Source of the DNA: Gammaproteobacteria bacterium
Lineage (GTDB): Bacteria > Pseudomonadota > Gammaproteobacteria > Chromatiales > Chromatiaceae
NCBI GenBank assembly: GCA_013041975.1
Contig: JABDQZ010000048.1
Span: forward strand, 1 to 14,371
Length of the DNA stretch: 14,371 nucleotides
Reading direction: 5' to 3'
Shown here piece by piece: positions 1 through 6,660 of this stretch; within the stretch, counting starts at the first letter, position 1; every line of letters begins with the position of its first letter. Under the pieces are notes generated by a model that did not search any database, had not been told where the DNA came from, and saw only the letters and a list, made by a program, of their open reading frames with translations. The position numbers were made by a program, and so were the translations under genes.

Positions 1-677
1 ATGACGTTACCAAAGCGAACCCGCTTGAGGCGGTTCACTTTCAGTCCAACTGATTCCCACAGCCTTCTGACTTCACGTTTACGACCTTCCATGATAACCA
101 CATGAAACCAGCGGTTGATACCTTCTCCGCCAGATTCAACGATATCCTCAAAACGCGCAAAGCCGTCTTCCAGTTGTTTGCCACTGACGAGTTCGTTAAG
201 CATTTCGTCGGTGACTGTGCCCATAACCCTGACAGCATATTCTCGTTCAATTTGTTGTGATGGATGCATCAGGCGATTAGCCAGTTCTCCATCGGTAGTA
301 AAAATCAGTAGTCCCGCACTATTGATATCCAGCCTGCCGGTGGCGACCCAACGACCTTTATCAAGTTTTGGTAGACGTGAGAAAACAGTTTTTCTTCCTT
401 CCGGGTCTGAACGGGTGACCAGTTCGCCTTCGGGCTTGTTATAGATAATGACACGCCTTTGGATGTTTGAAAGGCGTTTATTGGACAGCGGCTTGTTATC
501 CAGGCTAATGGTATCATTCCCAGTGACACGGTCACCGAGTTTTGCCAACTGCCCATTGATTTTGAGACGGCCTTCAGTAATCCAGCGTTCGATCTCACGA
601 CGGGAACCAAAGCCGGAGGCTGCCAGTTTTTTTTGCAGGCGCTCACCCTGAGGCTGGGCCTTTTTTGAATCACTCAT
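1..677 (-). CDS. rluB: 23S rRNA pseudouridine(2605) synthase RluB, 3' end cut by window edge
   Basis: Makes pseudouridine in helix 93 of 23S rRNA (U2605 in E. coli numbering). The reading frame runs open from ATG at 675-677 to the window edge, giving 225 codons of an enzyme usually about 250-300 residues long. Residues 11-58 form the S4 RNA-binding domain (ERLQKKLAASGFGSRREIE, then KLGD). The synthase domain follows, with YNKPEGELVTRSDPEGRKT (79-97) and the catalytic aspartate D117 in GRLDINSAGLL, then TDGELANRLMHPS and the family motif EGRKREVRRLWE near the cut end. The SRSDPEGR-type and SGGEGIN segments match RluB better than RluE or RluF. It is the last visible gene of the operon, 15 bases after scpB. 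Frame and identity are seen directly; only the C-terminal tail is missing. Confidence 0.95.
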   Translation of the reverse strand, partial: MSDSKKAQPQGERLQKKLAASGFGSRREIERWITEGRLKINGQLAKLGDRVTGNDTISLDNKPLSNKRLSNIQRRVIIYNKPEGELVTRSDPEGRKTVFSRLPKLDKGRWVATGRLDINSAGLLIFTTDGELANRLMHPSQQIEREYAVRVMGTVTDEMLNELVSGKQLEDGFARFEDIVESGGEGINRWFHVVIMEGRKREVRRLWESVGLKVNRLKRVRFGNV

Positions 678-692
678 TTAATCACCCAGTCT

Positions 693-1472
693 TTAATGTT
701 CAATCTGTGATTGAGATGAATCAGTTTCGCTGTCGTCTGATTCGGGTTGCTCAGGTGACTGATCTAAAGACGCTATGGGAGGCTGATCAGCTGCAGGCTG
801 AGCTGCAATAACCTCTGCGGTTGTTTCCTGGTCATCAGTTGAAGCAACTTCCAGTGGTTCGATATCCTGTGCTCCATTTTCGGCCTGTTCATCTTTTTCT
901 TCCAGTTTGTCAGGATCATTGAGTTCCAACTCCTTGTTAATGGAATCAAGATCACGAATCTCTGCCAGGCTCGGCAGATCATTCAGGCTCTTAAGATTAA
1001 AGTAATCAAGAAATATCCTGCTGGTTGCATACAATGCCGGCTTACCGGGCACATCGCGATGACCAACGACCCTGATCCATTCACGTTCCTGCAATGTCTT
1101 GATGATATTGGTACTGACACTGACTCCGCGTACGTCTTCAATCTCACCGCGGGTTATCGGTTGACGATAGGCAATCAGCGCAAGCGTTTCCATCAGGGCG
1201 CGAGAATAACGGGCGGGCTTTTCTTCCCAGAGGCGTGAAACCCAGTCAGCGTATTCGGCTCTTATCTGAATACGCCAGCCACTGCCGGTTTCGGTGATCT
1301 GCATACCGCGGCCTTCGTAGTCATCAGCAAGTTCTGCCAGGACTTCACGAAGTGCTTTCTTTTCCGGCATGGAATCTTGTTCAAACAGTTGCAGCATCTG
1401 GTCAAGCGACAGGGATCCGCCTGATGCCAGCAAAGCAGCCTCGATAATTGATTTCAGTTTCTGGTTATCCAT
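693..1472 (-). CDS. scpB: Segregation and condensation protein B (ScpB)
   Basis: Kleisin-associated subunit of the SMC-ScpAB condensin that compacts and segregates the chromosome; it binds ScpA as a dimer. The 259-residue protein has two winged-helix domains, roughly residues 3-80 and 88-160. Hallmarks are LALIAYRQPITRGEIEDVRG (97-116), SVSTNIIKTLQEREWI, and GKPALYATSRIFLDYFNL (143-160). From about residue 178 the protein becomes a low-complexity tail very rich in Asp, Glu, Gln and Ser and without a fold that I recognise; this tail makes it longer than the roughly 200-residue Bacillus form, and similar acidic tails are common in proteobacterial ScpB. The ATG lies one base after the scpA stop codon, so the two subunits are almost certainly made by coupled translation. 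Confidence 0.95.
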   Translation of the reverse strand: MDNQKLKSIIEAALLASGGSLSLDQMLQLFEQDSMPEKKALREVLAELADDYEGRGMQITETGSGWRIQIRAEYADWVSRLWEEKPARYSRALMETLALIAYRQPITRGEIEDVRGVSVSTNIIKTLQEREWIRVVGHRDVPGKPALYATSRIFLDYFNLKSLNDLPSLAEIRDLDSINKELELNDPDKLEEKDEQAENGAQDIEPLEVASTDDQETTAEVIAAQPAADQPPIASLDQSPEQPESDDSETDSSQSQIEH

Positions 1473-1473
1473 C

Positions 1474-2334
1474 TTATTCTACCGACGAGGTCTTTGACTT
1501 GACGTGGATGGGAGCAAACGCCTCTGCCTGTACAATTTCCAGTAATGACTGTTTCAACAGTTCAAGAACGGCCATAAAGGTGACCACAACGCCATCACGC
1601 CCTTCTTCAAAATCAAACAGTTCAGTAAAAGGCGTAAAATTTTCAGAATCTATCTTGTCCAGCACGATAGACATGCGTTCGCGCAATGATAGCGCTTCAC
1701 GCTCTACATGATGACTGGAAAACATATCCGCACGGTGCATCACTTCCTTCAGGGCAAATAACAGTTCCTTTAAGTCCACATCAGGATCTTTGCGATCAAA
1801 TTTACGATCAGGAAAGTCTGCATTTGCCTGGAAAACATCACGTTCCAGCCTGGGTAAAGCATCAATATCTTCTGCCGCCTGTTTGTATCTTTCGTATTCC
1901 TGCAACCTGCGGATCAGTTCAGCCCTTGGATCTTCTTCATTTTCCTCATCTTCAGAAGAACGCGGCAATAGCATTCTCGACTTGATTTCTGCCAGCATGG
2001 CAGCCATGACGAGATAATCAGCCGCCAGTTCCAGATTGATCTCGCGCATCAGCTCAACATATTCAACGTACTGAGCTGTAATATCGGCAATGGGTATATC
2101 GAGGATATCCAGGTTCTGGCGCTTGATCAGGTAAAGCAATAGATCGAGCGGCCCTTCGAAGGCATCCAGAAATACCTCAAGTGCTTCCGGTGGAATATAC
2201 AGGTCTTTGGGGATGGTAAACTGCGGCTCACCCTGAACTACTGCAAAAGGCATTTCCTCCTGGGTAGGAATACCAACTGGCTGCTCTTCCAGTTCAGCGG
2301 CATTTTGCTGTTGTTCAGTGGGCACTTCGTTCAT
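1474..2334 (-). CDS. scpA: Segregation and condensation protein A (ScpA), kleisin subunit
   Basis: Kleisin that bridges the two SMC heads and recruits ScpB. The 286-residue protein carries the diagnostic N-terminal helix motif FEGPLDLLLYLIKRQNLDIL (59-78), then PIADITAQYVEYVE and LAADYLVMAAMLAEIKSRML (103-122), an acidic linker (127-138), and a C-terminal winged helix with VTFMAVLELLKQ (251-262) that should contact the SMC head. About 50 acidic, Gln/Glu-rich residues precede the conserved core, unlike the short N terminus of Bacillus ScpA; the start used here overlaps the trpS stop as TGATG, which supports it as the real start and implies translational coupling. No downstream methionine has a better context before the core motif. 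Confidence 0.95.
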   Translation of the reverse strand: MNEVPTEQQQNAAELEEQPVGIPTQEEMPFAVVQGEPQFTIPKDLYIPPEALEVFLDAFEGPLDLLLYLIKRQNLDILDIPIADITAQYVEYVELMREINLELAADYLVMAAMLAEIKSRMLLPRSSEDEENEEDPRAELIRRLQEYERYKQAAEDIDALPRLERDVFQANADFPDRKFDRKDPDVDLKELLFALKEVMHRADMFSSHHVEREALSLRERMSIVLDKIDSENFTPFTELFDFEEGRDGVVVTFMAVLELLKQSLLEIVQAEAFAPIHVKSKTSSVE

Positions 2335-3548
2335 CAGTAATCCAGTGACATGGCGTGGCGTACATCGCTCATGGTTTCACGTGCTATCTCACGGGCTTTT
2401 TCGCAACCTTCGTTGATAACACTTCTGACGAGATCGGGCTGCTCTTCATATTCACGGGCCCTGTCCTGTATCGGTTTTAATTCTGCCAACACCTTGTCAA
2501 TAATAGGTTGCTTACATTCAATACAGCCGATTCCAGCAGATTTACAACCTTCTGTAACCCAGTCCATGGTGGACTGATCAGAATAGACCTGGTGGAATTG
2601 CCACACAGGGCATTTCGCGGGGTCTCCCGGGTCAGTACGTCGAACACGGGCAGGGTCTGTCGGCATGGTCTTGAGCGCTTTTTCCACCTTAGCCGGGTCA
2701 TCGCGCAACGAAATGGTATTTTCGTAAGACTTGGACATTTTCTGGCCATCAAGCCCCGGCATTTTGGACGCCTTGGTCAGTAAGGATTGAGGTTCAGGGA
2801 GAATCACCTTGCCGCCGCCTTCGATATAACCAAATAAACGTTCGCGATCATTCACCGTGATATTCTGCTGGCTTTCCAGCAAGGCACGCGCAGCGTCCAG
2901 TGCTTCAGTATCACCCTGCTCCTGATAAGTCTTGCGATATTGCTTATAGAGCTTGGATGTTTTCTTGCCCATTTTTTTCATGGCCTGCTGGGCTTTTTCC
3001 TCAAAGTCCGGCTCTCGGCCGTACATATGGTTAAAGCGACGCGCCACTTCCCGAGTCAGTTCGACATGGGCAACCTGATCTTCACCCACGGGAACCTGGC
3101 CTGCCTTGTAAATCAGAATATCTGCCGATTGAAGTAATGGGTAACCAAGGAAACCGTAAGTCGCCAGATCGCGTTCCTTGAGTTTTTCCTGCTGATCCTT
3201 ATAGCTCGGCACCCTTTCGAGCCAGCCCAGCGGTGTCATCATTGATAACAACAGATGCAACTCGGCATGTTCTGGTACACGGGACTGTATAAACATGGTG
3301 GCTTCGGAAGGGTTGATGCCGGCAGCCAGCCAGTCGATCACCATGTCCCACACACTGTTGGGAATAATCGTTGGATCGTCATAGTGAGTGGTCAATGCAT
3401 GCCAGTCTGCAACAAAGAAAAAGCATTCATATTCATGCTGTAAATCCAGCCAGTTTTTCAGGACACCATGATAATGCCCAAGATGCAGACGCCCGGTAGG
3501 ACGCATTCCGGATAATACGCGAGTGTATTGACCTGCCACAGAATTCAA
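2334..3548 (-). CDS. trpS: Tryptophanyl-tRNA synthetase, long form with cysteine cluster
   Basis: Class I synthetase that charges tRNA-Trp in the cytoplasm. The 404-residue protein shows the HIGH signature as PTGRLHLGHYHG (17-28) and KMSKS at 270-274, with the Trp/ATP pocket segments FFFVADWHALTTHY and YPLLQSADILIYKAGQVPVGEDQ between them. It is about 70 residues longer than the usual 330-340: residues 178-249 are a Lys/Gln/Glu-rich insertion between RRFNHMYG and PEPQSLL. Long TrpRS forms are known in other proteobacteria. C313, C335, C342 and C345 form a C-x21-C-x6-C-x2-C array like the iron-sulfur site known in Thermotoga TrpRS. The start codon is TTG at 3546-3548, picked because GAGGA lies 8 bases upstream; a GTG three codons later is too far from it. 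The stop overlaps the scpA start. Confidence 0.96.
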   Translation of the reverse strand: MNSVAGQYTRVLSGMRPTGRLHLGHYHGVLKNWLDLQHEYECFFFVADWHALTTHYDDPTIIPNSVWDMVIDWLAAGINPSEATMFIQSRVPEHAELHLLLSMMTPLGWLERVPSYKDQQEKLKERDLATYGFLGYPLLQSADILIYKAGQVPVGEDQVAHVELTREVARRFNHMYGREPDFEEKAQQAMKKMGKKTSKLYKQYRKTYQEQGDTEALDAARALLESQQNITVNDRERLFGYIEGGGKVILPEPQSLLTKASKMPGLDGQKMSKSYENTISLRDDPAKVEKALKTMPTDPARVRRTDPGDPAKCPVWQFHQVYSDQSTMDWVTEGCKSAGIGCIECKQPIIDKVLAELKPIQDRAREYEEQPDLVRSVINEGCEKAREIARETMSDVRHAMSLDY

Positions 3549-3556
3549 AACCAGTT

Positions 3557-3561
3557 TCCTC
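3557..3561 (-). promoter_or_regulatory. Ribosome binding site fixing the TTG start of trpS
   Basis: On the minus strand GAGGA stands 8 bases before TTG (3546-3548). The nearest alternative, GTG at codon 4, would sit 17 bases away, and no ATG exists before the HIGH motif other than M15. This makes TTG the most likely start. Confidence 0.7.
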
Positions 3562-3589
3562 TTTTTAAAATACGTAATTGTACGGAGTT

Positions 3590-4246
3590 TTACAGAAAAA
3601 TGCCTGCGATCAGTGCAGAAAACACCCTGAGTCCTTCAACTAAAGGCCAGAGTATCGCCTGCAACAGACCTGTCACCAGTAGTCCAATCAGAATCAACAA
3701 ACCCCAGGGTTCACTTTTCTGGTAAACCTGGGACAGGCTCGCTGGCAACAGGGAATTCAGTACCCTGCCACCATCCAGCGGCAAGATGGGCAACAGGTTC
3801 AATGCCATGAGTACAGCATTGATCAGAATGCCGTAACTGGCCATATAATAGAGAGGAATAGCTGACCACTGACCCAACTCCAGCAGCGATGGTATAGCCA
3901 TCATCATCGACCAGAATATCAGCATAACCAGATTGGCACCGGGTCCTGCCAAAGCAACCAGTGCAGTATCACGACGCGGGTTATGCAGGTTTCTCCAGTT
4001 CACCGGAACGGGTTTGGCCCAGCCAAACATGAAACCCGAAAGAATAAACATAGCCATAGGTAAAATCACTGTGCCCAGCCAGTCGATATGTTTTAAAGGG
4101 TTCAAAGTCACCCTGCCAGCCAGACGCGCCGTGCGATCACCCAGCTTGTCAGCAACAAAACCATGCGCAGCTTCATGGACAGTAATAGCCAGCATGACCG
4201 GCACAATAGCTACTGCGATTGTCTGTATTGTTGTCAGCGATTGCAT
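3590..4246 (-). CDS. Site-2 protease family (M50) integral membrane zinc metalloprotease
   Basis: Membrane-embedded zinc peptidase of the short S2P/YwhC-like group; its substrate is unknown. In 218 residues it has HEAAH at 24-28 (the HExxH zinc motif) inside the first hydrophobic helix, and LNLLPILPLDGGRVLN (149-164), where D158 is the expected third zinc ligand. FGWAKPVPVNWRNL (74-87) is typical of this short family. Hydrophobic segments lie at about 7-30, 55-76, 96-120, 133-155 and 180-205. There is no PDZ domain, which separates it from RseP. It starts 15 bases after the yciO stop and ends 41 bases before trpS. Short S2P homologues next to trpS and scpAB are a recurrent arrangement in gammaproteobacteria, as I recall; no functional link has been explained. 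I give no symbol because none is well established. Confidence 0.92.
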   Translation of the reverse strand: MQSLTTIQTIAVAIVPVMLAITVHEAAHGFVADKLGDRTARLAGRVTLNPLKHIDWLGTVILPMAMFILSGFMFGWAKPVPVNWRNLHNPRRDTALVALAGPGANLVMLIFWSMMMAIPSLLELGQWSAIPLYYMASYGILINAVLMALNLLPILPLDGGRVLNSLLPASLSQVYQKSEPWGLLILIGLLVTGLLQAILWPLVEGLRVFSALIAGIFL

Positions 4247-4261
4247 TATATATTCTTAGGG

Positions 4262-4882
4262 TTACTCAAAGACTGAAATGTCGCCCTTGCCCTGGCGCAA
4301 TACCACCGGAAAATCATCTCCCAGGTCAATCATGGTAGTTTCATCCATACCGCAATAGCCTCCATCAATAATCAGATCAACCTGGTTTCCGACAACATCT
4401 TTCATATCGTAGGGATCGGTTAAAGGATACTCATCGCCGGGTAGTAACAATGTAGAGGTCAACATCGGTTCACCCAGGGTTTCCAGCAAAGCCAGTGCAA
4501 TGCGATTATCAGGAATACGAATACCAATGGTTTTTTTCTTGTCATGAAGCAGACGTTTGGGTACCTGTTTGGTTGCCCGATTGATAAAGGTATAGGCACC
4601 TGGTGTTGAGTTTTTCAGAATACGATACTGATTGTTATCCACCTTGGCGTAAACTGAAATTTCTGACAGATCTCGACAGGCCAAGGTAAAATCGTGCTTG
4701 TCATCAACCTGACGAATACGTCGCATACGCTCCAGTGCACCCTTGTCGCCGATATGACAGCCCAGCGCATAACTGGTGTCAGTCGGGTATACGATGATGC
4801 CCCCCTGGTGAATGATATCAACCGCCTGCCGAATCAGTCGGGTCTGCGGGTTTTCGGGATGAATGGTAAAAAACTGCGCCAT
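4262..4882 (-). CDS. yciO: YciO, Sua5/YciO/YrdC-family protein
   Basis: Paralogue of the TsaC (YrdC) threonylcarbamoyl-AMP synthase that takes part in t6A tRNA modification; YciO itself is much less active or has another role. The 206-residue protein follows E. coli YciO nearly end to end: QFFTIHPENPQTRLI (3-17), VYPTDTSYALGCHIGDK (31-47), HDFTLACRDLSEIS (63-76), NSTPGAYTFI (91-100), KKTIGIRIPDNRIALALLE (116-134). The place where TsaC proteins carry a Ser-x-Asn motif reads LTSTLLLPG (141-149), without the Asn, which is the YciO pattern. The Shine-Dalgarno sequence is weak. It is the first gene of the left operon, facing away from the 153-base spacer that must hold its promoter. Confidence 0.95.
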   Translation of the reverse strand: MAQFFTIHPENPQTRLIRQAVDIIHQGGIIVYPTDTSYALGCHIGDKGALERMRRIRQVDDKHDFTLACRDLSEISVYAKVDNNQYRILKNSTPGAYTFINRATKQVPKRLLHDKKKTIGIRIPDNRIALALLETLGEPMLTSTLLLPGDEYPLTDPYDMKDVVGNQVDLIIDGGYCGMDETTMIDLGDDFPVVLRQGKGDISVFE

Positions 4883-4916
4883 GTTACTTTAGAAAAACTC
4901 TGATTAATTGCGATAC

Positions 4917-5007
4917 TGTCATCTCGACTTTATGTAGAGATCTATGCAATTTTAATAAAACAATCGCCTATGATATACCAAGATTTACCGACTAGCTCGA
5001 AATGACA
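4917..5007. repeat. Degenerate MITE-like inverted-repeat element in the rnm-yciO spacer
   Basis: The left end TGTCATCTCGA (4917-4927) is the inverted copy of the right end TCGAAATGACA (4997-5007), 10 of 11 positions pairing. Directly inside the left end, ATCTC (4921-4925) can pair with GAGAT (4937-4941). The ends are styled like the TGTCATYTCGA-type intergenic repeats seen in many bacterial genomes (recalled, not searched). The middle is AT-rich and has no reading frame. No clear target-site duplication is visible. Lying in the only room for the yciO promoter, and downstream of the rnm stop, it could serve as an mRNA hairpin. Confidence 0.5.
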
Positions 5008-5035
5008 ATATATCTGTGTTTACTAAGCGGACAAT

Positions 5036-5866
5036 TCAGTGCCAGCTGTTCCAGATTGGCTCACAGCCCGGCGGAAGTTGAGGCAAACGCCCTAACTCGA
5101 TCCAGGGATTTTCCGGGCCATGAAAATCGGAACCAGCTGTAGCCAGCAATTCGAAATCGCAGGCATGTTTTGCCATGGTAAAACACTCGTCCCTGCTATG
5201 GCTACCGGAAACCACCTCGAAGCCTTCTCCTCCTGCCTGTTTGAATGCTTCAATCAGACGGATCAACTTTGTTCTTGTCAACCGGTATCGTGCAGGATGA
5301 GCGATTGCCGCCTGCCCTCCTGCCGTGGTTATCCAGTCAACCACTTCTCCAAGTTCGGCCCACTTGCCTGCAACAAATCCCGGCTTGCCTTTAACAAGAA
5401 AATGCTTGAATACACTCCGCACATCTTTTGCGTAGCCCGATTCAACCAGAAAATGAGCAAAGTGCGTGCGACTGATGAGCGAACCTTTTGCATGCTTTTT
5501 AGCACCGGCAAAGGCTCCCTGAACTCCAGCCTTTTCCAGCTTTGATGCAATTTCACGAGCCCGGGTATCACGATATTCCCGCAACCGAGATAATCCCGCC
5601 TGGAGTGGCTCATTCTTCGGGTCAACATTAAGCCCCAGAATATGGACAGTTATCCCTGCCCAGGTAACCGAAACTTCACAGCCATTGACCACTGAAACCC
5701 CATGTGTCTTACCAGCCTGGTCTGCCTGAAGCAGTCCCTCCGTCGTATCATGGTCGGTAATGGCCAGCACATCCACACCGGCTGCTTTGGCGCGTTCAAC
5801 CAGCTTGGCTGGAGTCAGTGTGCCATCCGAGGCTGTTGTATGTGAATGCAGGTCATAAGAAGTCAT
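5036..5866 (-). CDS. rnm: PHP-domain 5'-3' RNase (RNase AM, Rnm/YciV/TrpH)
   Basis: Metal-dependent phosphoesterase of the polymerase-and-histidinol-phosphatase superfamily; the E. coli homologue (YciV, now RNase AM) trims the 5' ends of rRNAs. From the start used here it has 276 residues. Metal ligands are visible as DLHSHT (5-10), AITDHDTT (36-43), the Glu in GCEVS, a lone His in IAHPARYRL, and the C-terminal GSDFHGPENPW. An ATG 15 bases upstream (5879-5881) would add five residues, MIQCF; the family normally begins just before DLHSHT, and the AGGA at 5881-5884 is directly against the upper ATG, so I prefer 5866, though its 14-base spacing to AGGA is also poor. rnm beside yciO repeats the E. 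coli order. It diverges from the gene at 5922. Confidence 0.93.
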   Translation of the reverse strand: MTSYDLHSHTTASDGTLTPAKLVERAKAAGVDVLAITDHDTTEGLLQADQAGKTHGVSVVNGCEVSVTWAGITVHILGLNVDPKNEPLQAGLSRLREYRDTRAREIASKLEKAGVQGAFAGAKKHAKGSLISRTHFAHFLVESGYAKDVRSVFKHFLVKGKPGFVAGKWAELGEVVDWITTAGGQAAIAHPARYRLTRTKLIRLIEAFKQAGGEGFEVVSGSHSRDECFTMAKHACDFELLATAGSDFHGPENPWIELGRLPQLPPGCEPIWNSWH

Positions 5867-5886
5867 AAAGCATTGTATCATCCTGT

Positions 5887-5922
5887 CTGGCGTAATCGAA
5901 ATTGCCTGTTACAATCAGCCTA
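5887..5922 (+). promoter_or_regulatory. Extended -10 promoter for the plus-strand operon, possibly leaderless
   Basis: TACAAT at 5910-5915, preceded by TG at 5907-5908, is a good extended -10 (TGTTACAAT). The best -35 at 17-base spacing, CTGGCG (5887-5892), matches only 3 of 6, which extended -10 promoters tolerate. A six-base discriminator puts the transcription start on the A of the ATG at 5922. No Shine-Dalgarno sequence precedes that ATG. Predicted only; a start a few bases either side would not change the leaderless reading. Confidence 0.5.
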
Positions 5923-6647
5923 TGAATATTGAAGCGATTAGTCTGTCCCTGCTTGGTGACGCTTTTGAAGAACTGTCTGAAGCGGTTTGTGAAAACTGGG
6001 AAGGTAATGATGAACCCTCCCCGGTTCTGATTAGTAAGGCCATGCTGCAATTACTGGAAGTACTGGAACAGAATGAGGCAGAATCCTCCCCTCAAAACCG
6101 TCTGAATTCTGAAGAGATCGACGAGCTTGGAGAATATGGCCTGACCCTGTTACAGGAAATGTCTGCCATTGCCTACGATCTTGGCCTGAATGATTCGGCT
6201 GAACAGATCGAAGACCTGACATTCCCTTTTGCCGTCTGGTTATCCCGGCATAATGTCGAATTAAGAAAAATCGATCCACTGGTTAACTCATTAACACGCA
6301 AAGCCAGTATGATTTCCGAGCCCCATTTACTGAAACAACTCTTCAGCTATGTCAATGAAATCATAGATAGCCTGAGTCCGTCGATTTCACAGGACCTGGA
6401 AAAAACCGACCAGGATCGCCCATGGCGAATTCTGCTGATTAATCGCGCTCTCATCGCTGCACGCACTCATGATACTGAGCTGATGAAAATTGCCTTTGAT
6501 ATGCTGGCCGAAAGCCTGCCGGAAGAAGCTTCACGTTTTTTCGAGGAAATAGTCGAACAAATGCATATTGTTAACTACCCCGATCATGTCCGGGAAGTTT
6601 TGCAGCATTATTTCCTCATGCATGGCACTTCCCACACCCTTCATTAA
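5922..6647 (+). CDS. Unrecognised soluble acidic helical protein, 241 aa
   Basis: I do not recognise this family. The product is predicted cytoplasmic: no signal peptide and no membrane segment, rich in Glu, Leu and Asp, and apparently almost all alpha-helical. The N-terminal third (1-60) includes LLGDAFEELSEAVCENWE and LLEVLEQNEAESS. The middle (64-125) has LGEYGLTLLQEMSAIAYDLG and FPFAVWLSRHNVELRKIDPL. The C-terminal part (165-236) has DRPWRILLINRALIAARTHD, FDMLAESLPEEASRFFEEIV and YPDHVREVLQHYF, the most conserved-looking stretch. The length, codon use and position 13 bases ahead of yciB support a real gene. Paired helices of this sort can resemble TPR-like repeats, but I see no clear repeat consensus. 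No ribosome binding site precedes ATG, agreeing with a leaderless start. Context hints at the envelope or septation, without evidence for a mechanism. Confidence 0.85.
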   Translation: MNIEAISLSLLGDAFEELSEAVCENWEGNDEPSPVLISKAMLQLLEVLEQNEAESSPQNRLNSEEIDELGEYGLTLLQEMSAIAYDLGLNDSAEQIEDLTFPFAVWLSRHNVELRKIDPLVNSLTRKASMISEPHLLKQLFSYVNEIIDSLSPSISQDLEKTDQDRPWRILLINRALIAARTHDTELMKIAFDMLAESLPEEASRFFEEIVEQMHIVNYPDHVREVLQHYFLMHGTSHTLH

Positions 6648-6660
6648 TCAAATCCGTACC

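Noticed and set aside
305..673. Open frame of 122 codons overlapping rluB on the same strand
   Set aside because: It is out of frame with the rluB frame, which runs from 677 through the window edge and shows all RluB motifs; this one resembles no protein.
6568..6660. 31-residue N-terminal extension of YciB from an upstream in-frame ATG
   Set aside because: It lies inside the preceding gene and has no family similarity; YciB proteins begin at the MKFLTDFFP-type start at 6661.
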